DNA of 64,000 nt from JBJFCE01 sp051888775 (lineage in GTDB: Bacteria; Bacillota; Clostridia; Lachnospirales; Lachnospiraceae): NCBI GenBank assembly GCA_051888775.1, contig JBJFCE010000032.1:1-64000 (forward strand). The letters are read 5' to 3'. Below the pieces are notes generated by a model. It made no database searches, was not told the origin of the DNA, and worked only from the letters and a program-made list of their open reading frames with translations. This document shows positions 34,859 through 42,994 of the stretch, piece by piece. The position numbers and the translations under genes are program-made. Every line of letters begins with the position of its first letter. The first letter of the stretch is position 1.

Positions 34859-35164
34859 ATGTACGCTATTATTGCAACAGGTGGTAAACAGTACAAAGTT
34901 TCTGAAGGTGACGTGATCAGAGTTGAAAAACTTGATGTTGAAGAAGGAGCTTCTGTTACTTTTGACCAGGTTATTGCCGTAAGCGATAAGGACCTTAAAG
35001 TTGGCGCAGACGTAGCAAAGGCTACTGTTGAAGCCACTGTTGAAGAACAGGGCAAGGGTAAGAAGGTTATCGTTTATAAGTATAAGAGAAAAACCGGTTA
35101 CCACAAGAAAAACGGTCATAGACAAGCATACACTAAGGTTAAGATCAACAAAATCAATGCTTAA
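34859..35164 (+). CDS. rplU: 50S ribosomal protein L21
   Basis: A 101-residue ribosomal protein beginning MYAIIATGGKQYKVSEGD, with the basic C-terminal KVIVYKYKRKTGYHKKNGHRQAYTKVKI typical of bL21. The start is the ATG at 34859, 8 nt after AGGAGG. It heads the operon with prp, rpmA and obgE. Confidence 0.98.
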   Translation: MYAIIATGGKQYKVSEGDVIRVEKLDVEEGASVTFDQVIAVSDKDLKVGADVAKATVEATVEEQGKGKKVIVYKYKRKTGYHKKNGHRQAYTKVKINKINA

Positions 35165-35181
35165 TCAGTGAATTTGACGTT

Positions 35182-35514
35182 ATGACAACGATTACAATTT
35201 TAAAATCAGGATCAGAATACAAAGGCTTTTATTGTATGGGACATGCAGAAAGCAGACGCTTCTTTTTTGAAAAAGATATGGTGTGTGCTTCGGTATCGGT
35301 TTTAGTGATCAATACCATTAATTCCATCGATGAGCTGACTCAGGATGTTGTTGTCACAAATACCAACGAACAAAGCGGATTTATCAAATGTGATTTTCCT
35401 AAAGGTTTGGCAAAGCAAGGCAGTCTCCTGATGGATTCCATGATTCTGGGCTTACAAAGTATTGAAAAACAATACGGTAAGAAATATTTACTAGTAAAAT
35501 TCGAGGAGGTGTAA
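35182..35514 (+). CDS. prp: Ribosomal-processing cysteine protease Prp
   Basis: A 110-residue protease (YsxB family) that removes the N-terminal extension of L27 in Firmicutes. The catalytic histidine and cysteine lie in CMGHAES (His about 20) and DMVCASVS (Cys about 34). The substrate extension is present in the next gene, rpmA, whose residues 5-9 are NLQFF. It lies between rplU and rpmA, the diagnostic location, and ends 3 nt before rpmA. Confidence 0.95.
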   Translation: MTTITILKSGSEYKGFYCMGHAESRRFFFEKDMVCASVSVLVINTINSIDELTQDVVVTNTNEQSGFIKCDFPKGLAKQGSLLMDSMILGLQSIEKQYGKKYLLVKFEEV

Positions 35515-35517
35515 ACC

Positions 35518-35802
35518 ATGTTAAATATGAACCTTCAATTTTTCGCTCATAAAAAAGGTGTTGGTTCTACCAAGAACGGTAGAGATTCCGAATCCAAGAG
35601 ATTAGGTGCGAAGAGAGCTGACGGACAGTTCGTAAAAGCAGGCAACATTTTATACAGACAGCGCGGAACAAAGATTCATCCCGGTGTTAACGTTGGTATC
35701 GGCGGTGATGACACTTTATTCGCATTGGTTGACGGTGTCCTGAAATTCGAAAGAAAAGGCAGAGACAAGAAGCAGGCTTCTGTATATCCGGTCGAGAAAT
35801 AA
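35518..35802 (+). CDS. rpmA: 50S ribosomal protein L27 with cleavable N-terminal extension
   Basis: A 94-residue bL27. The mature protein starts AHKKGVGSTKNGRDSESKRLG after MLNMNLQFF, the Firmicutes extension cut by Prp between F and A. The N-terminal arm of mature L27 reaches the peptidyl transferase centre, so removal matters for activity. GAGGTG precedes the ATG by 6 nt. Confidence 0.98.
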   Translation: MLNMNLQFFAHKKGVGSTKNGRDSESKRLGAKRADGQFVKAGNILYRQRGTKIHPGVNVGIGGDDTLFALVDGVLKFERKGRDKKQASVYPVEK

Positions 35803-35813
35803 TAAGATCCGAA

Positions 35814-35848
35814 AGAGCTCCAAACGAACTGTTTGGGGCTCTGTTTGA
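35814..35848 (+). terminator. Hairpin between rpmA and obgE, weak terminator or processing site
   Basis: A 12-bp stem, AGAGCTCCAAAC with GTTTGGGGCTCT (one G-U), around a 5-nt loop. The following tract, GTTTGATT, is a poor T-run, so read-through into obgE is likely. Confidence 0.6.
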
Positions 35849-35912
35849 TTGGAAATCAGATTTTATAAAATAGGAAACGCAGCTTGCCAAAACGGCATGA
35901 AAGGAATATCAC

Positions 35913-37214
35913 ATGTTTGCAGACAGAGCGAAAATATATGTCCGCAGCGGAAAAGGCGGTGACGGGCATGTGTCTTTCAGACGGGAAAAATATGTACCGG
36001 ACGGTGGTCCGGATGGCGGCGACGGCGGACGTGGCGGCGACGTTATTTTTGTAATAGATGAAGGTCTGAATACACTGATTGATTTCAGACATGTACGTAA
36101 ATACAAAGCAGGAGACGGCCAGGAAGGCGGTAAAAGAAACTGTCGCGGAAAAGATGGCGAAGACATCATTATCAAGGTTCCGGAAGGCACAGTAATTAAA
36201 GAAGAGGCTTCCGGTCGCGTAATTACCGATATGTCCGGTGAAAACCGCAGATATACACTTTTAAAAGGCGGACGCGGCGGAAACGGTAATCAGCATTATG
36301 CAACAAGTACGATGCAGGCACCAAAATATGCGCAGCCGGGTCAACCGGCACAGGAATTGAACCTTCTGTTGGAATTAAAGGTAATTGCAGATGTCGGACT
36401 GGTAGGTTTCCCCAATGTCGGTAAATCAACTTTACTGTCAAGAACAACTAATGCACGCCCTAAAATTGCAAATTATCATTTTACGACATTGAGTCCAAAT
36501 CTCGGAGTCGTTGATCTTGGGGACGGCAGCTCCTTTGTCCTCGCAGATATTCCCGGACTGATTGAAGGTGCTTCCGAAGGCGTCGGACTCGGGCATGAAT
36601 TTCTCCGCCATATTGAGCGTACACGTATCTTTATTCATGTAGTCGATGCAGCTTCTACAGAAGGACGTGATCCGATCGCAGATATTTATGCCATCAATCA
36701 TGAACTGGAAGCCTATGATGCAGATATGTCTAAGCGCCCGCAGGTCATTGCTGCCAATAAAGTAGATGCCATTTATCATAGCGGCGAAAAGGATGAAGTT
36801 GATCCGGTTCAGAAAATTCGTGATGAATTTGAATCGAAAGGGATAAAAGTATTCCCAATTTCCGCAGTTACCGGAGAGGGTGTAAAAGAGCTTTTATCTT
36901 ATGTATATTCACAGTTACAAGAACTGAATGAGAAACCTGTCATTTTTGAACAGGAATATTTTCCGGAATTTGAAAATGGCTATAGCAATGAACCTTATAC
37001 CGTCACTTATGATGAAGAAGCACAGGAATATGTAGTAGAAGGACCGCGCATTGAAAAAATGCTCGGATATACAAATCTGGAATCCGAAAAAGGATTTAAA
37101 TTCTTTCAGGATTTCCTGAAGAAAAACGGTATTTTGGAAGAATTAGAAAAGCTTGGCATTCAGGATGGCGACACTGTCAGAATGTACGGACTGACTTTTG
37201 ACTATTATAAATAA
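35913..37214 (+). CDS. obgE: GTPase Obg/CgtA
   Basis: Essential GTPase involved in 50S assembly and stress control. The 433 residues include the glycine-rich Obg domain (residues 1-157, GKGGDGHVSFRREK... PDGGDGGRGGDV), the G domain with GFPNVGKSTLL near 166, DIPGLIEGA near 213 and NKVD near 284, and the C-terminal OCT domain (about 355-433, YEVEGPRIEKMLGYTNLESE region). It is 110 bp from rpmA, past a weak hairpin. Confidence 0.97.
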   Translation: MFADRAKIYVRSGKGGDGHVSFRREKYVPDGGPDGGDGGRGGDVIFVIDEGLNTLIDFRHVRKYKAGDGQEGGKRNCRGKDGEDIIIKVPEGTVIKEEASGRVITDMSGENRRYTLLKGGRGGNGNQHYATSTMQAPKYAQPGQPAQELNLLLELKVIADVGLVGFPNVGKSTLLSRTTNARPKIANYHFTTLSPNLGVVDLGDGSSFVLADIPGLIEGASEGVGLGHEFLRHIERTRIFIHVVDAASTEGRDPIADIYAINHELEAYDADMSKRPQVIAANKVDAIYHSGEKDEVDPVQKIRDEFESKGIKVFPISAVTGEGVKELLSYVYSQLQELNEKPVIFEQEYFPEFENGYSNEPYTVTYDEEAQEYVVEGPRIEKMLGYTNLESEKGFKFFQDFLKKNGILEELEKLGIQDGDTVRMYGLTFDYYK

Positions 37215-37227
37215 CAGGAGATCACGT

Positions 37228-37518
37228 ATGACAAGTAAACAAAGATCTTATTTAAAAAGCCTTGCAAGTACTCTGGATCCGATCTTTCAGGTTGGAAAAT
37301 CCAGTTTGACACCGGAGTTTACCGATGCCATCAAAGAAGCATTCAACACAAGAGAATTGATTAAAATTAATGTATTAAAAAATTGTATGGATGATCCGAA
37401 AGAAATTGCCCGGACTGTTGCAGAACGTACGCATTCTCAGTTGGTTCAAGTGATCGGAAAAAAGATTATATTGTATAAACCGTTTAAAGAAAATCCGAAA
37501 ATCATATTGCCGTTATAA
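37228..37518 (+). CDS. YhbY-family CRM-domain RNA-binding protein
   Basis: A 96-residue CRM-domain protein starting TSKQRSYLKSLASTLDPIFQVGKSSLT; the VGKSSLT loop is the family's GxxG-like RNA-contact element. Relatives bind pre-50S particles. The ATG at 37228 has AACAGGAG 6 nt upstream and lies 13 nt after obgE, which fits a ribosome-assembly operon. Confidence 0.92.
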   Translation: MTSKQRSYLKSLASTLDPIFQVGKSSLTPEFTDAIKEAFNTRELIKINVLKNCMDDPKEIARTVAERTHSQLVQVIGKKIILYKPFKENPKIILPL

Positions 37519-37581
37519 TAAGCAAACCATTGATCAAGAGTGCAATTCCTGAAATGGTTTAAAATGCACAGGAGGCTTATT

Positions 37582-38190
37582 TTGAAGAAAATAGGAATAC
37601 TTGGCGGAACATTTAATCCAATCCATAACGGGCACCTTATTTTGGCGCAGAACGCGTTAGAACAATATGCATTGGATGAAGTTTTATTTATTCCAAGCGG
37701 CTGCTCTTATATGAAAAAAGATGTGTTGGATGCACAAACACGTTATCAGATGACAAAGATTGCAATTTCATCCAATCCGTCATTTCAAATTTCTCCGATT
37801 GAAATAAATCGTTCCGGAAACTCCTACACATGCGATACACTTCTGGAATTGAAAAAGCAAAATCCCGAAGTACAATACGAATACATTATCGGTGCAGACA
37901 CATTGTTTTCCATGGAAGCTTGGAATCAGCCTGCACTCATTTTTGAATCCTGCGGCATTTTATGCAGCATTCGAAACGGCTTTCCTATGAGCAAAATGCT
38001 TGAGAAACAGAAGGAACTGTCTCAAAAATATCATGCTAACATACAATTTTTACAAGAAAAAGCGTTTGATATTTCTTCTTCTGAGATCCGACGGAGAATT
38101 TGTTCCGGTCAGTGTGTATCTTATTTTTTGCCAGAAAGCGTATTGAGCTATATCAAACAACATCATTTATATGAAACAGCAGAAGAGTAA
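37582..38190 (+). CDS. nadD: Nicotinate-nucleotide adenylyltransferase
   Basis: Adenylates nicotinate mononucleotide in NAD synthesis. The 202 residues have the nucleotidyltransferase motif GILGGTFNPIHNGHL at residue 4 and ISSSEIRRRI near 172. The start is TTG at 37582 with AGGAGG 7 nt upstream; an upstream GTG at 37540 lacks an RBS. It belongs to the obgE-yhbY-nadD-yqeK-rsfS run. Confidence 0.95.
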   Translation: MKKIGILGGTFNPIHNGHLILAQNALEQYALDEVLFIPSGCSYMKKDVLDAQTRYQMTKIAISSNPSFQISPIEINRSGNSYTCDTLLELKKQNPEVQYEYIIGADTLFSMEAWNQPALIFESCGILCSIRNGFPMSKMLEKQKELSQKYHANIQFLQEKAFDISSSEIRRRICSGQCVSYFLPESVLSYIKQHHLYETAEE

Positions 38191-38210
38191 GCGACAGGAA
38201 GATAACGGAC

Positions 38211-38771
38211 ATGAATTATGAGAAACTTGAAAAACAACTAAAGAAAAAAATGGATGATGATCGTTATACCCATACACTCGGAGTGGCATATACATCAGCT
38301 TGTCTGGCGATGCGTTACGGTTATTCCCATGAGAAAGCATATCTGGCAGGACTCCTACATGATTGTGCCAAATGTATTGATAACAGTAAAAAGCTTGAGT
38401 TGTGTGAAAAAAATCATATTGAAGTCAATGATGTTGAAAAGGAAAACCCGTTTTTATTACACGCAAAACTTGGAAGCTTTCTTGCCAAGGATAAATACGA
38501 AATTGAGGATGAGGAAATTCTTTCGGCAATCCGTTGGCATACCACCGGTCATCCCGGAATGACTATGCTTGAAAAAATTGTATTTGTGGCAGACTATATT
38601 GAACCAAACCGCAAAAAGCAACCGAATCTGGACGAAGTACGCGCGCTTTGTTTTCAGGATCTGGATAAGGGTGTAAAAAAAATATTATCGGATACACTGG
38701 ATTATCTGCATTCAAAAAAAGATCCTATTGATGAAATGACACAACAAACTTACGATTATTACAATCAATGA
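38211..38771 (+). CDS. yqeK: HD-domain phosphohydrolase YqeK
   Basis: A 186-residue HD protein. Relatives are characterised as symmetrical diadenosine tetraphosphate hydrolases. The metal-binding pattern is RYTHTLGV near residue 18, HDCAK near 51, and WHTTGHPGM near 109 followed by VADYIEPNR. It lies 20 nt after nadD and overlaps rsfS by 4 nt. Confidence 0.93.
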   Translation: MNYEKLEKQLKKKMDDDRYTHTLGVAYTSACLAMRYGYSHEKAYLAGLLHDCAKCIDNSKKLELCEKNHIEVNDVEKENPFLLHAKLGSFLAKDKYEIEDEEILSAIRWHTTGHPGMTMLEKIVFVADYIEPNRKKQPNLDEVRALCFQDLDKGVKKILSDTLDYLHSKKDPIDEMTQQTYDYYNQ

Positions 38772-39160
38772 AAGGTATGGTAGCAGAAATGAACGAAAAT
38801 ATACAATCTCATCATATGGCAAAACTGGCTCTTCAGGCTATGGAAGAAAAGAAGGCAGAAGACATTAAAATTATTGATATACATGAAGTTTCAACGATTG
38901 CAGATTATTTTATAATTGCGAGCGGAAATAACCGCAGTCAGATTCAGGCAATCTGTGATGAAGTAGAAGAAACGCTTGGCAGAGCCGGTTATCCGAAAAA
39001 ACAGAGCGAGGGATATGATACTGCCAATTGGATACTGATGGATTATGGAGATATCATTGTCCATATTTTTGATAAGCAGAACCGCTTATTTTATGATCTG
39101 GAGCGCATCTGGCGTGACGGAAAAGAAATAAATACGGAAGAATTTGATTCATTAAAATAA
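38768..39160 (+). CDS. rsfS: Ribosomal silencing factor RsfS
   Basis: Binds L14 on the free 50S subunit and blocks subunit joining in starvation. The 130 residues contain DIKIIDIHEVSTIADYFIIASGNN near residue 35, the DUF143/Iojap signature, and NWILMDYGDIIVHIF near 92. The ATGA overlap with yqeK favours the start at 38768, though a second in-frame ATG at 38789 is possible. A strong terminator follows. Confidence 0.93.
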   Translation: MKGMVAEMNENIQSHHMAKLALQAMEEKKAEDIKIIDIHEVSTIADYFIIASGNNRSQIQAICDEVEETLGRAGYPKKQSEGYDTANWILMDYGDIIVHIFDKQNRLFYDLERIWRDGKEINTEEFDSLK

Positions 39161-39178
39161 ATAATTGACTTTTTGTTT

Positions 39179-39230
39179 GACCGCCCATCTCTTTTTGTTA
39201 GGAGAGGGCGGTCCTTGTTGTTTTTTTTCA
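39179..39230 (+). terminator. Intrinsic terminator after rsfS, convergent with lexA
   Basis: GACCGCCC plus TCTC pair with GAGA plus GGGCGGTC (39179-39213, one bulged A), followed by CTTGTTGTTTTTTTT reaching the lexA stop codon. On the - strand the tract after the stem is not T-rich, so it works mainly for the + strand operon. Confidence 0.88.
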
Positions 39231-39845
39231 ATGATACAGACGAAATACACCAAATACTTTTCCGAGTATTTCACAATCATCCACAATAATAGGGTCCATA
39301 TCATCATTTTCCGGCTGTAAACGAATATGTCCGTTTTCTTTATAAAATGTTTTAACCGTTGCGGAATCATCTACAAGTGCAACGACCATATCACCATTTC
39401 TGGCAGAATTACATTTTTCCACAAAAATCTGATCACCACTGAAGATTCCGGCATTTATCATACTTTCACCTTTTACCTTTAATATAAATGTCTCGGCATT
39501 TGGGACAAATTCAACCGGAAGAGGAAAGTAGCCTTCAATATTTTCTGTAGCCAATATAGGTTGTCCGGCAGCGACCGTACCAACAATAGGAATACTTGCC
39601 ATTTCGTGTCTTACAAGCTGAAATGAATCGTCACAGATTTCAATTGCGCGCGGCTTTGTCGGATCTCGTCTGATATATCCGTTCTTTTCAAGCGTTTCCA
39701 GATGTGAATGCACAGATGATGTTGACTTCAAATGAACTGCATCGCAGATTTCACGTACAGCAGGCGGATAACCGCGTTCTAATATCTGCTGCTTAATATA
39801 TTCCAGTATTTCAAGCTGCTTCTGTGTGATTTTTCCGTTTGCCAT
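39228..39845 (-). CDS. lexA: LexA SOS repressor
   Basis: Represses DNA-damage genes and self-cleaves when RecA filaments form. The 205 residues have an N-terminal winged HTH (ITQKQLEILEYIKQQILERGYPPAVREI), the cleavage site Ala-Gly in GTVAAGQPIL near residue 87, the catalytic Ser in KGESMINAG near 122 and Lys in ATVKTFY near 159. The start at 39845 has AGGAGG 8 nt upstream. Its own -35 (39936-39941) abuts a perfect LexA box at 39953-39964, which implies autorepression. Confidence 0.97.
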   Translation of the reverse strand: MANGKITQKQLEILEYIKQQILERGYPPAVREICDAVHLKSTSSVHSHLETLEKNGYIRRDPTKPRAIEICDDSFQLVRHEMASIPIVGTVAAGQPILATENIEGYFPLPVEFVPNAETFILKVKGESMINAGIFSGDQIFVEKCNSARNGDMVVALVDDSATVKTFYKENGHIRLQPENDDMDPIIVDDCEILGKVFGVFRLYH

Positions 39846-39912
39846 TCCAAAAACCTCCTGTAAAAACATGATAATATGTAATAAACCTTGCTAGTTCGTT
39901 ATTTCTGATAAC

Positions 39913-39941
39913 AGTATATCACAAAAATCGCAAAAAAGCAA
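39913..39941 (-). promoter_or_regulatory. lexA promoter
   Basis: On the - strand, TTGCTT (39936-39941) and TATACT (39913-39918) are spaced by 17 bp. A LexA box lies 11 bp upstream of the -35. Confidence 0.75.
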
Positions 39942-39952
39942 ACATATATTCT

Positions 39953-39964
39953 GAACTTTTGTTC
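39953..39964. promoter_or_regulatory. LexA box 1, perfect GAAC-N4-GTTC
   Basis: GAACTTTTGTTC matches the Firmicutes LexA (DinR) operator core exactly. It sits between the lexA and yneA-like promoters and can serve both. Confidence 0.88.
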
Positions 39965-39983
39965 GATTTTTTGAAAAAATCTA

Positions 39984-40012
39984 TTGACAACCAAACAGAA
40001 GTTCGATATATT
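39984..40012 (+). promoter_or_regulatory. Promoter of the YneA-like gene
   Basis: TTGACA at 39984-39989 and TATATT at 40007-40012 are spaced by 17 bp. LexA box 2 (39993-40004, AAACAGAAGTTC, one mismatch) lies in the spacer, so LexA binding would block the polymerase. Confidence 0.88.
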
Positions 40013-40021
40013 ACATTTAAA

Positions 40022-40046
40022 GAACAAATGTTTGGAACTCATGTTT
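40022..40046. promoter_or_regulatory. LexA boxes 3 and 4, tandem
   Basis: GAACAAATGTTT (40022-40033) and GAACTCATGTTT (40035-40046) each differ from the core by one base and are offset by 13 bp. They lie between the promoter and the ribosome binding site of the YneA-like gene. Confidence 0.7.
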
Positions 40047-40067
40047 GGGATTGTGGAGGTATTTATT

Positions 40068-40490
40068 ATGACGCAGAAAAATCTATCGGTTATCAATATT
40101 AACGGTTATCATACCGATTATGATAGGGAATATATCAGAAGAGCACGCAATCTTAGAAAAAAAAGAATCCAGGAAATGAAGCAGAAACTGGCGATTTTAG
40201 TAGTATCGATCGCATTTATCTTACTTTTAGGCTGCTTGTTCGGAACAATTCTTTCCGACGCAAAAGTAACAGAAAGCAATCCTAAGCCATACAAGTATTT
40301 TACTGGCTATACAGTACAATATGACGATACTATGTGGGAAATTGCACAAAATTATATGGATGCTGAGCATTATGCATCTATACAGGACTATATTAAAGAA
40401 GTGGAACGTATGAATCATATTGATGCAGATCACATTCAAGCCGGAAGCACCATTATGTTGCCTTATTATTCATCAGAATACTTGGATTAA
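40068..40490 (+). CDS. YneA-like SOS division inhibitor with LysM domain
   Basis: A 140-residue protein with a basic cytoplasmic N-terminus, one membrane segment (about 45-63, LAILVVSIAFILLLGCLFG) and an extracytoplasmic LysM domain (TGYTVQYDDTMWEIAQNY to IQAGSTIMLPYY). YneA in B. subtilis has the same layout, delays division during the SOS response and is encoded divergently from lexA, as here. The ATG has GGAGG 9 nt upstream. The call rests on architecture, LexA control and position, not on close sequence identity. Confidence 0.85.
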   Translation: MTQKNLSVININGYHTDYDREYIRRARNLRKKRIQEMKQKLAILVVSIAFILLLGCLFGTILSDAKVTESNPKPYKYFTGYTVQYDDTMWEIAQNYMDAEHYASIQDYIKEVERMNHIDADHIQAGSTIMLPYYSSEYLD

Positions 40491-40630
40491 AGTAGATGTA
40501 AGATTCGGCATGAAACTATTCGCAAAAGCATAGTTTAACGAATAGATCGGATCATAAAAAGGATAAATTTCATTTATAAAACACATGCCACAGATACGGA
40601 TGTTTCGGATATTATGCCAAAGAACGATAT

Positions 40631-41083
40631 CTATTTTATGATATCCTTCGAATCCAGTATAATCGTAAACGGTCCGTCATTTAATAAGGATACCTTCATA
40701 TCGGCGCCAAAGGAACCGTGTTCTGTATGAAAACCGTTTGCTGATATGGCAGAAATTATATATTCATATAACAGATTGGCAGTATCCGGCTTTCCGGCAT
40801 CTGTAAAAGAAGGTCTGTTTCCTTTGCGACAATCTGCATAAAGTGTAAACTGAGAAACAATCAGAAATTCTCCCTGTACATCACTGGCAGATTTATTGGT
40901 TTTCCCCTCTGAATCTTCAAAAATTCTGAGCTTTATCAGTTTATCAATCATTTTATCCGCAATTGCTTTGGTATCTGTAGCCGAAATTCCGACAAATACC
41001 AATAATCCGTGTCCGATTTGACCAATCAGCTTTTGATCCACAGAAACAGACGCATGCTGTACACGTTGTATTAAAAATTTCAT
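40631..41083 (-). CDS. dtd: D-aminoacyl-tRNA deacylase
   Basis: Hydrolyses D-amino acids mis-attached to tRNA. The 150 residues begin MKFLIQRVQHASVSVD and carry the active-site SQFTLYADCRKGNRPSF near residue 77 and the Gly-cisPro motif as NDGPFT near 137. The start at 41083 is supported by GGAG 10 nt upstream and by the N-terminus matching the family; a longer frame adds a spurious 17 residues. It converges with the YneA-like gene. Confidence 0.95.
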   Translation of the reverse strand: MKFLIQRVQHASVSVDQKLIGQIGHGLLVFVGISATDTKAIADKMIDKLIKLRIFEDSEGKTNKSASDVQGEFLIVSQFTLYADCRKGNRPSFTDAGKPDTANLLYEYIISAISANGFHTEHGSFGADMKVSLLNDGPFTIILDSKDIIK

Positions 41084-41152
41084 AAGATTAAATCTCCGGC
41101 AGATTATGTTTTTTATGCTGTTAACTATTCGCAAAACAAGCGATTTGATATT

Positions 41153-42685
41153 TTAATCATGTTTTTCATTTTCGTATTCTTCTTTTTTTTCTGTTATTGT
41201 TTTAACTTCCGAATTCTCTGAATTTTCTGTATTATCAGATTCATTCTGAGCAGCGTTACTGCGCGAATGTAATAACGACGCTAATTTATCTTTGGCAGAA
41301 GCTGCCACGGTATCGGTACTACTACTCTCCTTATCGGATTTCTGCAGAAAACGGAACAGATGATAACGTCCCTCATCCTGAATATCGGAAGTCTTTTTTA
41401 TACTATCAGGATTTTTGATTTCTGTGTATAAATGCTCCCTAGTAATAAAGCTCTGATCCTTTATTTCATAAACATCTTCATATTTAGGAGTATCGGTTGG
41501 CAAATTTTTTGCTTTTAGTCTACGATTCACAAAACGTTTTGTAAAAGCATAAATAACCGCAAACACCGGAACTCCGATAAACATTCCGGGAATGCCGTAC
41601 ATTCCACCAAAGAATGTAATTGCAAAAATAACCCAAAAGCCCGAGATTCCGGTAGAATTTCCCAGAATCTTAGGCCCGATAATATTTCCATCCACCTGCT
41701 GTAGGATCAAAATAAAAATCAAGAAGTATACTACTTCAATCGGATTGACGATCAACAATAAGAAAGCACACGGAATAGCACCCAGCCATGGTCCAAAAAA
41801 AGGAATAACATTGGTGACACCTACAATAACACTGATCAGAATCGGATAATGCAGATTTATAAGTCTTGTTCCGATAAAGCAGAGCAAACCGATAATAATA
41901 GAATCAAATATTTTTCCGGAAATAAAACCAATAAACGTTTTATGAATAAAACGACAGTCTTTAATCAGTTGATTTGCATTATGCATCTCCAACAATGAAT
42001 AACAGATTTTTTTTGCCTGAGCAGCAAATTTCTCTTTATCGAAAAGCAGATATATGGAGATTATGACACCGATCGCAATATTTAATGTTGTTTTTAATGC
42101 AGAATATACGGTTGTTGATAATGTTGACAATAAAGAACCGATATTCTCCATCTGTGCTAAAATAATATTTAAAATCTTTTCCGAATCAATGGATTCAATA
42201 TCAAAGGAAAGCGTATTTTCAAGGAAGGTAGCGACTTCCTCATTATTATTAATAAAATGAAGTAACATGCTGTAATATTTATCAAAAGTTGCCGGAAACT
42301 GTTTTCCAATGCTTATAATGCTTGTCTGTATTTCAGGAATAATCATTGCAAACAAGCCGTAAATACCCCAAAAAACAATCATATAAGAAACCAAAATAGC
42401 AACTGCCCGAAAAAGTTTTTTGTAGTTTTTTGGCAATGTGCCTTTTCTTACCTTTTTTACAAACGGAATCAGTATGCGATGTTCGATAGAATTAATAATC
42501 GGAGTAATCAGATAAGCCAGACAAAATCCAACGATGATCGGAAAACAAATTGCAAAAATCCGATCTAAGACAGATGAGATTTTCGTGCCATGGAATAAAC
42601 AGTAATAAACAAGAAGCCCTCCGCCAATAACGGCAAAAGCTGTCATTCCCCAATATAAATACTTTCTATCTCCTCGAAATTTCAT
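41153..42685 (-). CDS. AI-2E family transporter (permease)
   Basis: A 510-residue membrane protein with eight or so hydrophobic segments, the family fold named after an E. coli AI-2 exporter; other members move Na+/H+ or have unknown substrates. Recognisable parts are FPIIVGFCLAYLITPIIN near residue 46, VTNVIPFFGPWLGAIPCA near 280 and GMYGIPGMFIGVPVFAVIYAF near 345. The C-terminal 120 residues are a hydrophilic, charged tail (S/E/K-rich). The ATG at 42685 has GAGGA upstream; the 53 codons before it run through the structured element at 42773 and are not coding in my view. Confidence 0.85.
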   Translation of the reverse strand: MKFRGDRKYLYWGMTAFAVIGGGLLVYYCLFHGTKISSVLDRIFAICFPIIVGFCLAYLITPIINSIEHRILIPFVKKVRKGTLPKNYKKLFRAVAILVSYMIVFWGIYGLFAMIIPEIQTSIISIGKQFPATFDKYYSMLLHFINNNEEVATFLENTLSFDIESIDSEKILNIILAQMENIGSLLSTLSTTVYSALKTTLNIAIGVIISIYLLFDKEKFAAQAKKICYSLLEMHNANQLIKDCRFIHKTFIGFISGKIFDSIIIGLLCFIGTRLINLHYPILISVIVGVTNVIPFFGPWLGAIPCAFLLLIVNPIEVVYFLIFILILQQVDGNIIGPKILGNSTGISGFWVIFAITFFGGMYGIPGMFIGVPVFAVIYAFTKRFVNRRLKAKNLPTDTPKYEDVYEIKDQSFITREHLYTEIKNPDSIKKTSDIQDEGRYHLFRFLQKSDKESSSTDTVAASAKDKLASLLHSRSNAAQNESDNTENSENSEVKTITEKKEEYENEKHD

Positions 42686-42772
42686 TGTGATTGATTCCTC
42701 GATTCTATGATAAATTTTAATAATAAGGCTCTTTGAGATTATTAGATCATAAGCCCACCATAGTCCAGTCCT

Positions 42773-42878
42773 GCCATGCGCCATTCGTGTGCCTGCGGCA
42801 CCCTCATTCACGGGTTTCGCCCTATGGCTGTAATTCTCCTGCAAGCAGTCGATTTGCCTTTATCTACAGCCGCATGGC
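42773..42878. ncRNA. Candidate structured RNA or intergenic structured repeat
   Basis: Read on the - strand, the closing stem GCCATGCG/CGCATGGC (42871-42878 with 42773-42780) encloses a second stem GGCTGTA/TACAGCC (42865-42871 with 42826-42832), a GGG-CGAAA-CCC hairpin (42812-42822) and a GTGCC-GCA-GGCAC hairpin (42789-42801). It therefore folds as a multi-branch unit. It could be a leader RNA of the permease gene (88 nt away), an independent ncRNA or an intergenic repeat. The strand is not decided. Confidence 0.5.
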
Positions 42879-42927
42879 TCATTGCCTACGCGTACATTAT
42901 ATCATAATATTATCATAATTGAAAATA

Positions 42928-42956
42928 TTGAGAACGCAAAAAAAATACGGTATAAT
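42928..42956 (+). promoter_or_regulatory. Promoter of ttcA
   Basis: TTGAGA at 42928-42933 and TATAAT at 42951-42956 are spaced by 17 bp, about 38 bp before the ttcA ATG. Confidence 0.85.
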
Positions 42957-42994
42957 ATAAAACACACAAATAATAAAAAGGACGACTTTTCAAT

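Larger units (their letters stand above)
42686..42994. other. Gene-free stretch with structured element and ttcA promoter
   Basis: This 309-bp divergent intergenic region holds the compact multi-stem element at 42773-42878, which is more GC-rich than its surroundings, then an AT-rich block with the ttcA promoter at 42928-42956. The apparent open frame across it on the - strand (with the string GRTGLWWAYDL) has no supported start. Confidence 0.75.

Noticed and set aside
42686..42844. N-terminal extension of the AI-2E permease (53 codons, containing GRTGLWWAYDL)
   Set aside because: The segment runs through the structured element at 42773-42878, has no RBS, and the ATG at 42685 has GAGGA upstream and gives a normal family N-terminus.
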